64,000 nucleotides of DNA from an uncultured Luminiphilus sp. Lineage in GTDB: Bacteria > Pseudomonadota > Gammaproteobacteria > Pseudomonadales > Halieaceae. The notes under the pieces were generated by a model. The model saw only the letters and a list, made by a program, of their open reading frames with translations, had not been told where the DNA came from and did not search any database. Each line of letters begins with the position of its first letter. The stretch's first letter is position 1. Below are positions 7,713-16,364 of this stretch, piece after piece. The stretch covers positions 1 through 64,000 of the forward strand of contig CALSUB010000002.1 of assembly GCA_943789425.1 (NCBI GenBank), given 5' to 3'. The translations under genes were made by a program, and so were the position numbers.

Positions 7713-8596
7713 TCAAACGAGATGTTGTCATTACACTAACGTCCTTTACGCTCAGTATTCGTTATCCACTGCAGTGTTGGCTGCTGAGATTGGCGGTGAC
7801 GTTGAGTGCGAGCAGTGCGTTCGCTGCGGCACCGATCCCGCAGATCGTCTCGGCTGACAACGCCAGACAGTGCGACACAGCGTTGCGCGCCGCTAGACGA
7901 GAGGCGACGGCGGGAGGCCTAGCATTTCCCCTTAACGTGTTCAGCTGGAATGTACACAAAGTCCAGCAGCCAGCCGTACTAGATGACTTCGGCGAGCTGG
8001 CCGACACCGCGCACCTCATTTTTGTACAAGAGGCGGTACCAAGTCGCCAACTGCCCAGCCTCGCAGATCAAGCCTTTGTCCCAGCTTTTGTTCCCGGCTA
8101 CGTACAAAACGAGACACCGACAGGCGTCCTCACCCTAGCCAGAACGTCACACCTAGTCCACTGCCGCTTGCTCTCGCTAGAACCCTGGTTGCGCACGCCT
8201 AAAGCAACCAGCGTCACCCTGTACCCACTCGCTGATCGTCAGGAAAAATTGTTAGCCATCAACTTACATGCCATCAACTTCACCTTCGGCGTGAGTGATT
8301 ACCAAAACCAACTCGCCGCACTGACGACGCTGATCGCCGAGCACGAGGGACCCGTTATTTTTGGTGGAGACCTGAATACGTGGAGCCCCGGCAGGCAGCA
8401 AGTGCTGCAGCACTTCACCTCCGCGATGGGATTAGTGGCCGTGCCGTTTGATCCCGACCATCGGATCACCGTATTGGGACGACCATTAGACCACCTCTAT
8501 GTCCGCGACCTAACGTGGGGGCACACCACAACCCATAAATTCACGACGTCCGATCACAACCCACTAATGGCAACACTACTGAGTGATGGCTCATGA
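7658..8596 (+). CDS. Secreted endonuclease/exonuclease/phosphatase (EEP) family protein
   Basis: Metal-dependent phosphodiesterase fold, 312 aa as tracked. EEP motifs in order: FSWNVHK, FVQEAV (metal-binding Glu), INLHAINF, GGDLNTW (Asp/Asn), LDHLYVRD and TSDHNPLMATL (catalytic Asp-His). A hydrophobic run ending AFAAAPIP at residues 40-58 looks like a signal peptide. The ATG at 7658 overlaps the upstream gene by 55 bases and places the signal too far in, so the real start is probably a non-ATG codon near 7720-7790 that I cannot fix. DNA, phospholipid or inositol phosphate substrates are all possible. It overlaps the next gene by four bases (ATGA). Confidence 0.75.
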   Translation: MDNRATRVSGARHAATALIKRDVVITLTSFTLSIRYPLQCWLLRLAVTLSASSAFAAAPIPQIVSADNARQCDTALRAARREATAGGLAFPLNVFSWNVHKVQQPAVLDDFGELADTAHLIFVQEAVPSRQLPSLADQAFVPAFVPGYVQNETPTGVLTLARTSHLVHCRLLSLEPWLRTPKATSVTLYPLADRQEKLLAINLHAINFTFGVSDYQNQLAALTTLIAEHEGPVIFGGDLNTWSPGRQQVLQHFTSAMGLVAVPFDPDHRITVLGRPLDHLYVRDLTWGHTTTHKFTTSDHNPLMATLLSDGS

Positions 8597-8988
8597 CCGT
8601 AAAGCGGTTCGTAGCGACACTTGTCATAAGGCTTACTCATACTGAAGAGCCTTTACCGTGCAAGGCTGCTGACACCACAGAGCATGAGGTACGCCTACTG
8701 ATCGATGCCATTGCCGCAAGTCACTGTGATTTCAATCGCAATGGGCGTCAGCACACGGCCGAAGAAGCGGCGGCGCACTTGGAGCTTAAATATGCGAGAG
8801 CAGGAAAACACATCGATTCGGCTGACGAATTCATTACGCAGTTAGCAAGCAGCAGCTCATTCACCGGAAAACCTTATCTGATGAGCTGTGAGGGTGACAC
8901 CCTCCCTGCAGGAGAGTGGATGATCGATGCGTTAGAGCAGATTCGTGTTCACACTCAGAGCCTCGATGAATCAACTGTTTCTGGCTAG
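8593..8988 (+). CDS. DUF5329 family protein
   Basis: A 131 aa protein translationally coupled to the EEP gene (ATGA overlap). The segments LLIDAIAASHCDFNRNGRQHTAEEAAAHLELKY, SADEFITQLAS and GEWMIDALEQIR match my memory of DUF5329, a family of small, mostly exported proteins of unknown function. Residues 1-25 are only weakly signal-like. Coupling suggests it acts with the upstream hydrolase. Confidence 0.65.
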   Translation: MTVKRFVATLVIRLTHTEEPLPCKAADTTEHEVRLLIDAIAASHCDFNRNGRQHTAEEAAAHLELKYARAGKHIDSADEFITQLASSSSFTGKPYLMSCEGDTLPAGEWMIDALEQIRVHTQSLDESTVSG

Positions 8989-9046
8989 GCTCAAGACGCC
9001 TCGAGTTCAGTCCAAGGTGCCTTGCGTTTGGCGCCGACGAACACCG

Positions 9047-9510
9047 CTAGGCATCCATGAAGCACTGAAGGTTGGATAAATGGGCCGCCTCATCGGGGGG
9101 CAATTTATCGGCACTGCCCCACAAGGCGCGGTTGGCAAGCGCCGTGTCGAAGCCCTCTATCAAGGCGACAATGCGGCCGTCTCGAATTTTAAAAATATGG
9201 ATGTACTGCTGGTCGTAGCGCGTTTCTGCGCGGGAAAAGCCACTATTTTGCGCCATTGCTACGACCACCTCGCCCGCTATCAACAATCACTCTCGTGGGC
9301 AGCACAGAATGTGATGTCGTCTGACTGCACACTACCGAAAACATGGGGGGTCACCTCTTCAAAAAAGCGATGCTTGCCGCGATAAACGCCCGACAAAACA
9401 TGGTCCTGTGTCGGGCAAATTAAACAGAATTCCGGATCGATCAAGGCGTCAAGAGCGGGCACATCACCCGAGCGAATCGCGTCATAGAACTGGTTAACCA
9501 TCTCACTCAT
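9047..9510 (-). pseudogene. SnoaL-like (NTF2-fold) gene broken by a frameshift
   Basis: Two minus-strand ORFs (9280..9510, 76 aa; 9047..9286, 79 aa) are the two halves of one SnoaL-like protein of about 155 aa. The first half starts MVNQFYDAIRSGDVPALDALIDPEF, a typical opening helix, with GAGGAG about nine bases before the ATG at 9510. The second half (VVVAMAQNSG...YIHIFKIRDGRIVALIEGFDT) is the typical closing sheet. The break lies at 9279-9286, where one lost base moves the reading frame. The second ORF begins at an internal TTG with no ribosome binding site, so it is not an independent gene. Either true decay or a base-call error. Confidence 0.7.
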
Positions 9511-9575
9511 TGCAGACTTCTCCTCAAGAATCAGTAAACCCTAGCTGGCCGACATCCATCCTGTCACCGCAAACT

Positions 9576-9926
9576 TTAGGTGGCCCGCAGGCTTTGCAGC
9601 CCGCGAATAATAAAATGGACGAAAGCGAGCCACAGCGTCACGTAGGCGAGAGAAAAACCCCACTGCCAACCCAGGTAACCCAACACCACCCCAATCACCG
9701 GCAACATGGCAAACCAATGCCCCGTTACCCAGGCTGAATGCTTCCAAGAAAAATAGATAGCGGCAATGGCGGCCACTACCATGAGCACAGAAAAAACAGA
9801 TTGAGCCCACGGTACAACGTACATTAAGCCCCCCACAATGACGGCGGACAGCCCTGCGACGGCGTGTGTTACCGCACCCCAGTCAATTTTAGACGCTGGC
9901 CTCTCGGGTTCTGGCGCGCTCGTCAC
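9576..9926 (-). CDS. Small integral membrane protein, function unknown
   Basis: A 116 aa protein starting at a GTG (9926) with GAGGGCG upstream. A polar N-terminus (MTSAPEPERPASKIDW) precedes about four hydrophobic segments (residues ~18-40, 45-62, 68-85, 88-108). I recognise no family. It lies 27 bases downstream of the ABM-like gene on the same strand and may be co-transcribed with it. Confidence 0.6.
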   Translation of the reverse strand: MTSAPEPERPASKIDWGAVTHAVAGLSAVIVGGLMYVVPWAQSVFSVLMVVAAIAAIYFSWKHSAWVTGHWFAMLPVIGVVLGYLGWQWGFSLAYVTLWLAFVHFIIRGLQSLRAT

Positions 9927-9953
9927 GCTAGCGCCCTCGACAGGGGTTCACCA

Positions 9954-10422
9954 TCATGGCGATAGGTCACGAATGTATCCCAGCACATTAGCGTAGTGCG
10001 TCACAGAGTTGCCCGTTGCTCGAAGCGCAGCAACCGCCTCGTCAGCCACCGCACCGTAAAGCTCGATGGTGAAGCTGTCTAAATGCGGTGAAACAGCCTC
10101 CAGATACGCACCGAGATCGGCGTTATTCAGGTGAAATAGTAAAGCGTCGCTATCGGCATACACCTCGGTCCAAACAAACCCCAATGCATCCTCGGGATCC
10201 GCATCAAAGGTGTGCAGCAACATGCCCGGCTCCCCGCGCTCAACCTGAGCATCGACCGCTCGTGATAATGCCACTACCTGGATCTGCAGTATCGGGCAGC
10301 GCATGCAATCGGGCGATCAGAACAAAAGGGGACGGGCCTGCAGCCAGCGAACCCTGCTCACTCGCCACCCCATAGGGCACACTGCAGAGCAGAAAAAAGA
10401 GTAATAACCCACGCAACACCAT
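9954..10422 (-). pseudogene. Exported ABM-domain (antibiotic biosynthesis monooxygenase-like) gene with frameshift
   Basis: A signal peptide (MVLRGLLLFFLLCSVPYGVASE, ATG 10422, AGAGGAG eight bases upstream) leads into PFVLIARLHALPDTAD in one frame. The domain then continues in another as VVALSRAVDAQVERGEPG, MLLHTFDADPEDALGFVWTEVYAD and so on. Joined, they give about 155 aa with a ferredoxin-like dimeric alpha/beta-barrel (ABM) pattern. The shift lies near 10270-10285. The ORF track shows the parts as 10240..10431 and 9954..10304. Function of intact relatives is varied, including quinol oxidation, heme degradation and plain binding. Confidence 0.62.
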
Positions 10423-10613
10423 ACTAAACACTCCTCTAATGACTGATTTTTGGCTGAAACGAATCCCTCTTTTCCTGAGAAACGCTCGCCACTGAACGGC
10501 GCACCCGGTGTAAGCTGAGACAGCCCTGTTGTGGCACCCGCCCTCCCAATCAATATAGCACCAGCGGAGAAGACGCCAAAACAGACGATATCTCGGTATA
10601 AGGTCAGTACGTC

Positions 10614-11048
10614 ATGATTGTCAGCATCGGAAACTTTGGGGTTATTTTAGCGGCCATTTTATTGTCTACCTCTGTGCACTATTTTTTTCTGCGGCATCTT
10701 AATGACGGTGGATGGCTAGCCAGTCGATATCCTCACCTACGGCTTGGCTATGGCGTGTTGATGGCACTCATTGCTCATTCCATCGAGGTGTCGCTGTTCG
10801 CCATAGCCTATCTCGTCTCCATTCGCTTGGGATTCGGCACATTGGAGGGTGAGTTTACGGGCACAGCTGCGGATTATGTTTACTTTTCCTACGCCGCTTT
10901 CACCACCGTTGGTTTTGGCGACATTACGCCTACCGGGCCATTGCGCTTACTCGCAGGGGTCGAAGCGCTAACCGGCCTTGTCTTGATCACTTGGACTGCC
11001 TCTTATCTCTACATAGAGATGACGCGCTTGTGGAAGACTCAGCCTTAG
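10614..11048 (+). CDS. Two-helix potassium channel (Ion_trans_2)
   Basis: A 144 aa inner-membrane protein. The pore loop FTTVGFGDITPTG carries the K+ selectivity filter (TVGFGD) at about residues 99-110. Hydrophobic helices lie before it (about 5-22, 45-68) and after it (about 113-136). No RCK or cyclic-nucleotide domain follows, so gating is unknown. It ends head-on with the DUF1653 gene, their stop codons overlapping by three bases at 11046-11048. Confidence 0.82.
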   Translation: MIVSIGNFGVILAAILLSTSVHYFFLRHLNDGGWLASRYPHLRLGYGVLMALIAHSIEVSLFAIAYLVSIRLGFGTLEGEFTGTAADYVYFSYAAFTTVGFGDITPTGPLRLLAGVEALTGLVLITWTASYLYIEMTRLWKTQP

Positions 11049-11272
11049 CCCCCCGGCAAAGGCGCTATCAGATCAAAGCGCGGCACTTTGCCTTCCGGAG
11101 TGACCACCTGCTCTTGGAACATCGATAGAGGACGAACCCAGAGCCCTCGCGCCCCATATTCGGGCCGATAGACGACCAGTGACTCCCCAGTTTCCGAGTG
11201 TTGGGCAACGCCGATGACCGAGTAGGTCTGTCCTTTATAGTGGCGATAACGCCCGACGATAAGATCGCTCAC
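11045..11272 (-). CDS. DUF1653 family protein
   Basis: A 75 aa protein with the DUF1653 pattern GRYRHYKGQTYSVIGVAQHSETGESLVVYRPEYG, then LWVRPLSMFQEQV. Small, beta-rich, of unknown function in its family. Its ATG overlaps the rdgC stop (ATGA at 11269-11272), so the two are translated together. Confidence 0.85.
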   Translation of the reverse strand: MSDLIVGRYRHYKGQTYSVIGVAQHSETGESLVVYRPEYGARGLWVRPLSMFQEQVVTPEGKVPRFDLIAPLPGG

Positions 11273-12171
11273 TCAGCCAACCCACCAAACGCCTTCACCA
11301 TTGCGGTTTGTAGGCCTTCTAAAATCTCGCAAAGAATCAAAAAATCGGCGTCCGCTCGAGCCAAGGGATCCTCAATCAGCTCGTCATTGGCCTCACGAAT
11401 CGCGTCAGTAAATTTGAGGCGGCGAAAAGAAAGGTCTTTATCGACCACCGCGGCAACCCGATTACCCCATTCGAGGGCAAGTCGCGCCACTTGGTGCCCA
11501 GAAGAAAGATGCGCGAGCACCTCCTCACTATCGAGCGGAACGCCACGCACCTTGACCGAACTCCCCTCCTCGCGCTGATCGATGAAATCAGCTTCATCAG
11601 TCAACTCCACTGACTCAGGAAGCGATTGATGTAACAACCATTGCGTCATAACGTGTGCTGGCGCCTTTTGCGTCTCTGGTAGTACCACCGGTAAATTACC
11701 CAGTGCCTCTCTTAAATGATTCAGCACTTCTTCCGAACGACCCGCGCTGCTGCTGTCGACCCAGATCCAACCCGCACGGTCCGCAATAATCGCTCTCACA
11801 GAAGTAGAACGAGAGAATGCCCGTGGCAACAAATCTTGCGTCACCTCGTCGGTGATCGCTTGTCGTTCTCGGCGACTCACCTTACGCCCTTGTGCTTTGG
11901 CGATCTGACTGCAACGCTCGTTCGCTTGCTCCCGCACAACCGTCGCAGGTAATAATTTTTCTTCCCGTTTTAAGCGCACCATCCAATAGGGCCCCGCCGC
12001 GTGCACTAGCGCTGAGGCAGTCTCGTCGAGGGCGGGCACCCACCCCAAGCTGGTCGCTTGAGCGGGCGAACACGCGGTAAAAGGGCGGGACTGCAGGCGC
12101 CTTTCTAGCTCCTCAGCATCGATGCCGAGACGGCTGGGTAAACGGTAAGGACGCAGAGAACGAAACCACAT
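11269..12171 (-). CDS. rdgC: Recombination-associated protein RdgC
   Basis: A 300 aa protein of the usual RdgC length. RdgC is a ring-shaped dimer that binds double-stranded DNA without sequence preference and limits RecA loading. Diagnostic segments are MWFRSLRPYRL at the start, GWVPALDE, KREEKLLPATVV and a C-terminal LKFTDAIREANDE. It is the first gene of a two-gene unit with DUF1653 and diverges from gloA across 111 bp. Confidence 0.93.
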   Translation of the reverse strand: MWFRSLRPYRLPSRLGIDAEELERRLQSRPFTACSPAQATSLGWVPALDETASALVHAAGPYWMVRLKREEKLLPATVVREQANERCSQIAKAQGRKVSRRERQAITDEVTQDLLPRAFSRSTSVRAIIADRAGWIWVDSSSAGRSEEVLNHLREALGNLPVVLPETQKAPAHVMTQWLLHQSLPESVELTDEADFIDQREEGSSVKVRGVPLDSEEVLAHLSSGHQVARLALEWGNRVAAVVDKDLSFRRLKFTDAIREANDELIEDPLARADADFLILCEILEGLQTAMVKAFGGLAE

Positions 12172-12282
12172 AAAATAACACTTCCCAGTTGAGTGAAACG
12201 CAGGGCAGGCAGTGTATCGTAGTCTCTGCTTTTGAGGGTCGAGTTCACTTAATATCGCGTTCTGAGACAGGAGAATTTGGCC

Positions 12283-12723
12283 ATGCGCTACCTACATACT
12301 ATGATTCGAGCCGCTAATTTAGAGCAGACACTGCACTTTTTTGTCGATCAGCTTGGCTTGGTCGAGGCCTATCGTTATGAGAATGAGGCTGGCCGATTTA
12401 CCCTCGTCTTTCTCAGCGCACCAGCAGACCTCGACAACGCGAAAACACAACAAGCGCCGTTAGTCGAAATCACTTATAACTGGGACCCAGAGACCTACGA
12501 GGGTGGTCGGAATTTTGGCCACTTGGCCTATCAAGTCGACGATATTTATCACACTTGCCAGCAGCTGCTAGACCGTGGGGTCACACTCAATCGGCCTCCT
12601 CGGGACGGCCGCATGGCCTTCATCAAGTCGCCAGACGGCATTTCCATTGAGCTATTGCAGGCGGGCCCTGCACTTGCCGAAGCGGAGCCTTGGTCATCGA
12701 TGGCAAACCAAGGCAGCTGGTAA
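12283..12723 (+). CDS. gloA: Lactoylglutathione lyase (glyoxalase I)
   Basis: Converts the methylglyoxal-glutathione hemithioacetal to S-lactoylglutathione. At 146 aa from the ATG at 12283 (CAGGAGA upstream; the tracked TTG at 12277 is not needed) it is slightly longer than E. coli GloA. The four metal ligands are placed as in that enzyme: His in MRYLHTM, Glu in LVEITYNWDPE, His in FGHLAYQVDD and Glu in SIELLQ. It converges on the amidotransferase gene with five bases between the stops. Confidence 0.93.
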   Translation: MRYLHTMIRAANLEQTLHFFVDQLGLVEAYRYENEAGRFTLVFLSAPADLDNAKTQQAPLVEITYNWDPETYEGGRNFGHLAYQVDDIYHTCQQLLDRGVTLNRPPRDGRMAFIKSPDGISIELLQAGPALAEAEPWSSMANQGSW

Positions 12724-12728
12724 CGCCA

Positions 12729-13430
12729 CTACTGTCTTAAAAAATCGAGTATCCAGCGCGCCGCTCGGCCTCCCTCGTGTTTTTCGGATACAAGGCTTTT
12801 AAGGCCCTCTGCGGCCCGCTCTTCGCCAATCATATCGTGGCGAAAAGACAGGATTGCTCGGGCATATTCGGGGGTGAACTCAGGATGCCCCTGAAAGGTC
12901 AAAATATGCTCCCCCAACACCATACCCGCCACCTCACAGTGCGCATTAGTGGCTACTTTTTTGGCGCCGGGCGGCATCTGCATCACTTGGTCCTGATGTG
13001 ACGCCAACAAGCAGAGATCCGTGCCGTCTGCCTGCCTAAATAGGATGTCGTCCACCGCATAAGCGTTAACACCGACCCCCCACCCCTTATTCGATTTTGC
13101 CACCGTGCCACCTAACGCTTGGGCAATGAGCTGATGGCCAAAACAAATACCAATTAACTTACTGCGGGTCGCGTGTAGCGTGCGAACAAAGTCCTCGAGT
13201 GATCGGATCCACGCCTTATCGTCATAAACGCTACTTTTGCTGCCGGTGATAAGAAACGCATCTGCCACATCGTAGGCAGCGGGCAGCTCTCCCGCCTCGA
13301 CGTCCCAGGTGGTGAAGTGCAAAGCATCATCTTGCTCTGTCAGTAGACGTGCAAACATGTCGGGATACTGCCCATGCTCCGCCACCCACTCAGGCCTCAC
13401 CGAATCAGTCCGTAAAATACCAATGTGCAT
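12729..13430 (-). CDS. Class I glutamine amidotransferase-like protein
   Basis: A 233 aa stand-alone GATase1 domain. The nucleophile elbow GICFGHQLIAQALGG carries the catalytic Cys near residue 97, and FQGHPEFTPEYA carries the His and Glu of the triad. ITGSKSSVYDD is the oxyanion strand. Related proteins are labelled GMP-synthase-like but lack the synthetase domain, so the amide acceptor is unknown (gamma-glutamyl hydrolase-like roles occur). Confidence 0.85.
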   Translation of the reverse strand: MHIGILRTDSVRPEWVAEHGQYPDMFARLLTEQDDALHFTTWDVEAGELPAAYDVADAFLITGSKSSVYDDKAWIRSLEDFVRTLHATRSKLIGICFGHQLIAQALGGTVAKSNKGWGVGVNAYAVDDILFRQADGTDLCLLASHQDQVMQMPPGAKKVATNAHCEVAGMVLGEHILTFQGHPEFTPEYARAILSFRHDMIGEERAAEGLKSLVSEKHEGGRAARWILDFLRQ

Positions 13431-14036
13431 AGCTCTGCCCTATCTAATCATTCACTTCGCGGTGGCGATGCGCCTACCTTGGTCGGTGCGCACCAGCCTG
13501 CCGCAGCACTCAGCCACTGTCTATTAGGTCATGGCGTAGGACTAACGGCCTCCCTCAAAAGGACGCTCAGCACGCCAATGTAAACGATTTAAATAACGGA
13601 GTGCGAACGGTTCAGCAAAACGTCGACGTTCATCGCGTCGGCTGCATCTTCTGTGGCTCGATTCGACTAGGCCGACTTTGCTGGGCCAACCGCTACCATG
13701 CATTATGGTACCGGCATTTATTGTTGGCATCTTTAGAAAGGTACAAGATCTTTTTGTGACCATACGGCGGGGCGCGACCCGATGCTATCGCCAGTGGTTG
13801 AGCCGCACTGAGGGCTGTATCTATTGCCGTATCAGCGCGTAAAGTTCGGTCGCTATGATTCCCGAGCAAGGCGCCCTTTAATAATGGACATAAGTCCGAT
13901 TTCATTGCAAAGACCATCGACAATAGTCAACACTGGCACGGCTAAAATGAGTTTTCCAAAATTGCAGTATCAAAACGGTTCCGGAGTGCCTCCATCAGTG
14001 CAACCCCAGTGTCAGTCACCTTTTGCTGAAGCCAGG
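13431..14036. other. ~600 bp mostly non-coding stretch upstream of the multiheme cytochrome
   Basis: No gene I can support. Minus-strand ORFs 13542..13763 and 13693..13923 have no recognisable domains. The plus frame of the cytochrome is open from 13824, but residues before 14037 look random. TACCAT (13694-13699) and ATGGTA (13705-13710) form a short inverted repeat around GCATT, a possible operator half-site pair. Confidence 0.4.
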
Positions 14037-16349
14037 ATGGCCAATGGCCGACAGCGCGCAAGCCATGACAGATTGATAGCGTGCAATTGGTGGGCGCTGT
14101 ATCAGTGCGCCACTCAATTGCTGAGCGCTTTGCTACTGACCGTCGGGGGTTGCCTCGCCGCCCACGGCGCTGTTACAGCCACAGCGCCTGCCATGGTCGC
14201 TGATTATGTTGGTAACGGCGCCTGCGCTAACTGCCACGGCCAAGCGACAGCCGACTGGACGGATTCGCATCATGACCTGGCCATGCAGGAAGCCACACCC
14301 AACACCATATTGGGTGACTTTGATAATGCACAATTTCACTATCATGGTGTGACGACGACGTTCTCTCGGCGCGGTGATGATTATTTCATCACCACTGATA
14401 ACGCAACGGGCGCACTCGAGACATTTCCTGTTAAGTACGTTTTTGGCGTCGAACCGCTTCAACAGTATCTGTTGCCGCTACCGGGTGGTCGCCTGCACGC
14501 ACTGGCCATCGCATGGGATACGCGTCCTGTCCAAGCTGGCGGACAACGCTGGTATCACCTTTACGAAGAAGAGCCCGTTTTGGCGGGCAACCCCCTGCAT
14601 TGGACAGGTGGCTATTTCAACTGGAATACCAGCTGCGCAGAGTGCCATAGCACTGACGTTAAAAAACGCTACAACCCAGAAACTGATCAGTTCGATACGC
14701 ACTACGAACAAATCGACGTCGGTTGCGAGGCCTGTCATGGGCCAGGCAGCACCCACCAGCAGTTGGCGCAGCAAGGCGCGTTATCGGCAGAGCAAACCGG
14801 TTTTAAAATGAGTCTGAGCGCGCGCGGCGTATGGCAATGGCCCGAGGGCGCTGATATCGCGCGTCGAACAGAAGCGTTAGATAACACGGTACAAATTGAC
14901 ACCTGTGCAAGATGCCATGCCCGTCGCAGCACGCTCGGTGACTACCACCCGGGCAGGCTCCTATTAGACACCCACCGCCTAGCACTCATCGACACGCCCT
15001 TGTATTGGCCAGATGGCCAGATTCGCGATGAAGTCTATGTCTATGGCTCCTTCATCCAAAGCAAGATGCATCAGGCCGGTGTCGTTTGCACCAACTGCCA
15101 CAACCCCCATAGTAATGAGCTCATTGCCGAGGGTAATGCCGTGTGTGGCCAATGCCACACAGCTGCGCAATACGACACCCCCTCGCACCACCGACACCCT
15201 GCTAAGAGTGCTGGCACTGCCTGTGTCGCTTGCCATATGCCAAGCCAAATTTATATGGGCGTGGATGCCCGACGTGACCACAGCATGCGAGTCCCTCGAC
15301 CCGACTTATCACTCAGCACCGGCAGCCCAAACGCCTGCAACCAATGCCATACCGAAGAGAGTGCCGATTGGGCCTACTCCGCATTACTGGACTGGGGCGT
15401 GCGATTCACGGGTCAGCGAAATCACCCTGCGCGAGCTTTTCATGCGGCCGATCGTGGTGATGTTCGTGCCACAGCAGTGCTCTTAGAGACCGCCAATAAC
15501 CAAGCCAATAGCGCCCTGTTACGCGCCTCGGCAATCAGCCACCTCAACTCGCTGATACCCGCGCGCACCGCTTCCTATTTAAGCCTCTGGTTGAGCAGCT
15601 CGGATCCTCTTATTCGCCAAGCAGCCGTCGAAGCCGCCGGTCATTTGCCTCCCGAACAGCGTCTGAGCATACTCACGCCCGTGCTAGAGGACCCTGTACT
15701 GGGGGTTCGCATGACAACGGCGGAACAACTCGCAGATCTCCCAGCTGCAAAGCTAAGTACTCAGGCAGAACGGATCGCTGCGCTCAACAAGGAGTATCGT
15801 GAGGTTCAGTCACAACACCTTGACATACCCTCGGTATTGGCTCAGTTAAGCCGATTTCAACTCGCGCAGGGAGAAACGCAGGAAGCCGAAGCGGGGCTCT
15901 TATCGGCGCTCAAAAAGAATCCACAATCAAGTATCGCCAGAGTCAATTTAGCCGATCTATATCGATCATTAGGTGATGACACTGCTGCCCGGGCGATCCT
16001 CGAAGCAGGCCTCACACTCAGCGCAGACGATGGCGCGATCTGGTTCAGTAAAGGCCTCTTAGAAATTCGCGATGGCAACCCTCAAGCGGGGCTCAAAGCG
16101 CTCGAAACAGCGGCAGCCCTCGAGGGGACCCCCGGTTATTATCACTACGTCCTCGCAGTGGCACAGAACGACCAAGGCGACCTCGACAAGGCGCTAGCAA
16201 CCCTTCAACATATTCATAAGGTGGCGCCGGGGCAACCCAATGTCCTGTCAGCGCTCATGCAATACAGCAATACTGCAGGGGATAGAACTGCTGCGGAGCG
16301 TTATCGAACGGAGCTCCGCGCAACGCTTCAAGCAGCTGGCCTGCGGTAA
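14037..16349 (+). CDS. Exported eight-heme c-type cytochrome with HEAT-like and TPR repeats
   Basis: A periplasmic multiheme cytochrome, 770 aa from the ATG at 14037. A hydrophobic signal (LLSALLLTVGGCLAAHGA) follows, so earlier ATGs (13824, 13884, 13947) are less likely. Eight CxxCH sites occur in order: CANCH, CAECH, CEACH, CARCH, CTNCH, CGQCH, CVACH, CNQCH. Their spacing is like cytochrome c554/NrfA-type families. After residue ~430 come HEAT-like helices (LLRASAISHLNSL, PLIRQAAVEAAGHL), then TPRs to the end. Likely an electron-transfer protein or reductase docking on other proteins through the TPRs; the acceptor is unknown. A YceI-family gene converges on it. Confidence 0.87.
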   Translation: MANGRQRASHDRLIACNWWALYQCATQLLSALLLTVGGCLAAHGAVTATAPAMVADYVGNGACANCHGQATADWTDSHHDLAMQEATPNTILGDFDNAQFHYHGVTTTFSRRGDDYFITTDNATGALETFPVKYVFGVEPLQQYLLPLPGGRLHALAIAWDTRPVQAGGQRWYHLYEEEPVLAGNPLHWTGGYFNWNTSCAECHSTDVKKRYNPETDQFDTHYEQIDVGCEACHGPGSTHQQLAQQGALSAEQTGFKMSLSARGVWQWPEGADIARRTEALDNTVQIDTCARCHARRSTLGDYHPGRLLLDTHRLALIDTPLYWPDGQIRDEVYVYGSFIQSKMHQAGVVCTNCHNPHSNELIAEGNAVCGQCHTAAQYDTPSHHRHPAKSAGTACVACHMPSQIYMGVDARRDHSMRVPRPDLSLSTGSPNACNQCHTEESADWAYSALLDWGVRFTGQRNHPARAFHAADRGDVRATAVLLETANNQANSALLRASAISHLNSLIPARTASYLSLWLSSSDPLIRQAAVEAAGHLPPEQRLSILTPVLEDPVLGVRMTTAEQLADLPAAKLSTQAERIAALNKEYREVQSQHLDIPSVLAQLSRFQLAQGETQEAEAGLLSALKKNPQSSIARVNLADLYRSLGDDTAARAILEAGLTLSADDGAIWFSKGLLEIRDGNPQAGLKALETAAALEGTPGYYHYVLAVAQNDQGDLDKALATLQHIHKVAPGQPNVLSALMQYSNTAGDRTAAERYRTELRATLQAAGLR

Positions 16350-16364
16350 TCGCTCAGCGAGTGT

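Noticed and set aside
13542-13923. Two minus-strand ORFs (73 and 76 aa) upstream of the multiheme cytochrome
   Set aside because: No domain, no convincing ribosome binding site, rich in Arg and Ser as in random high-GC frames.
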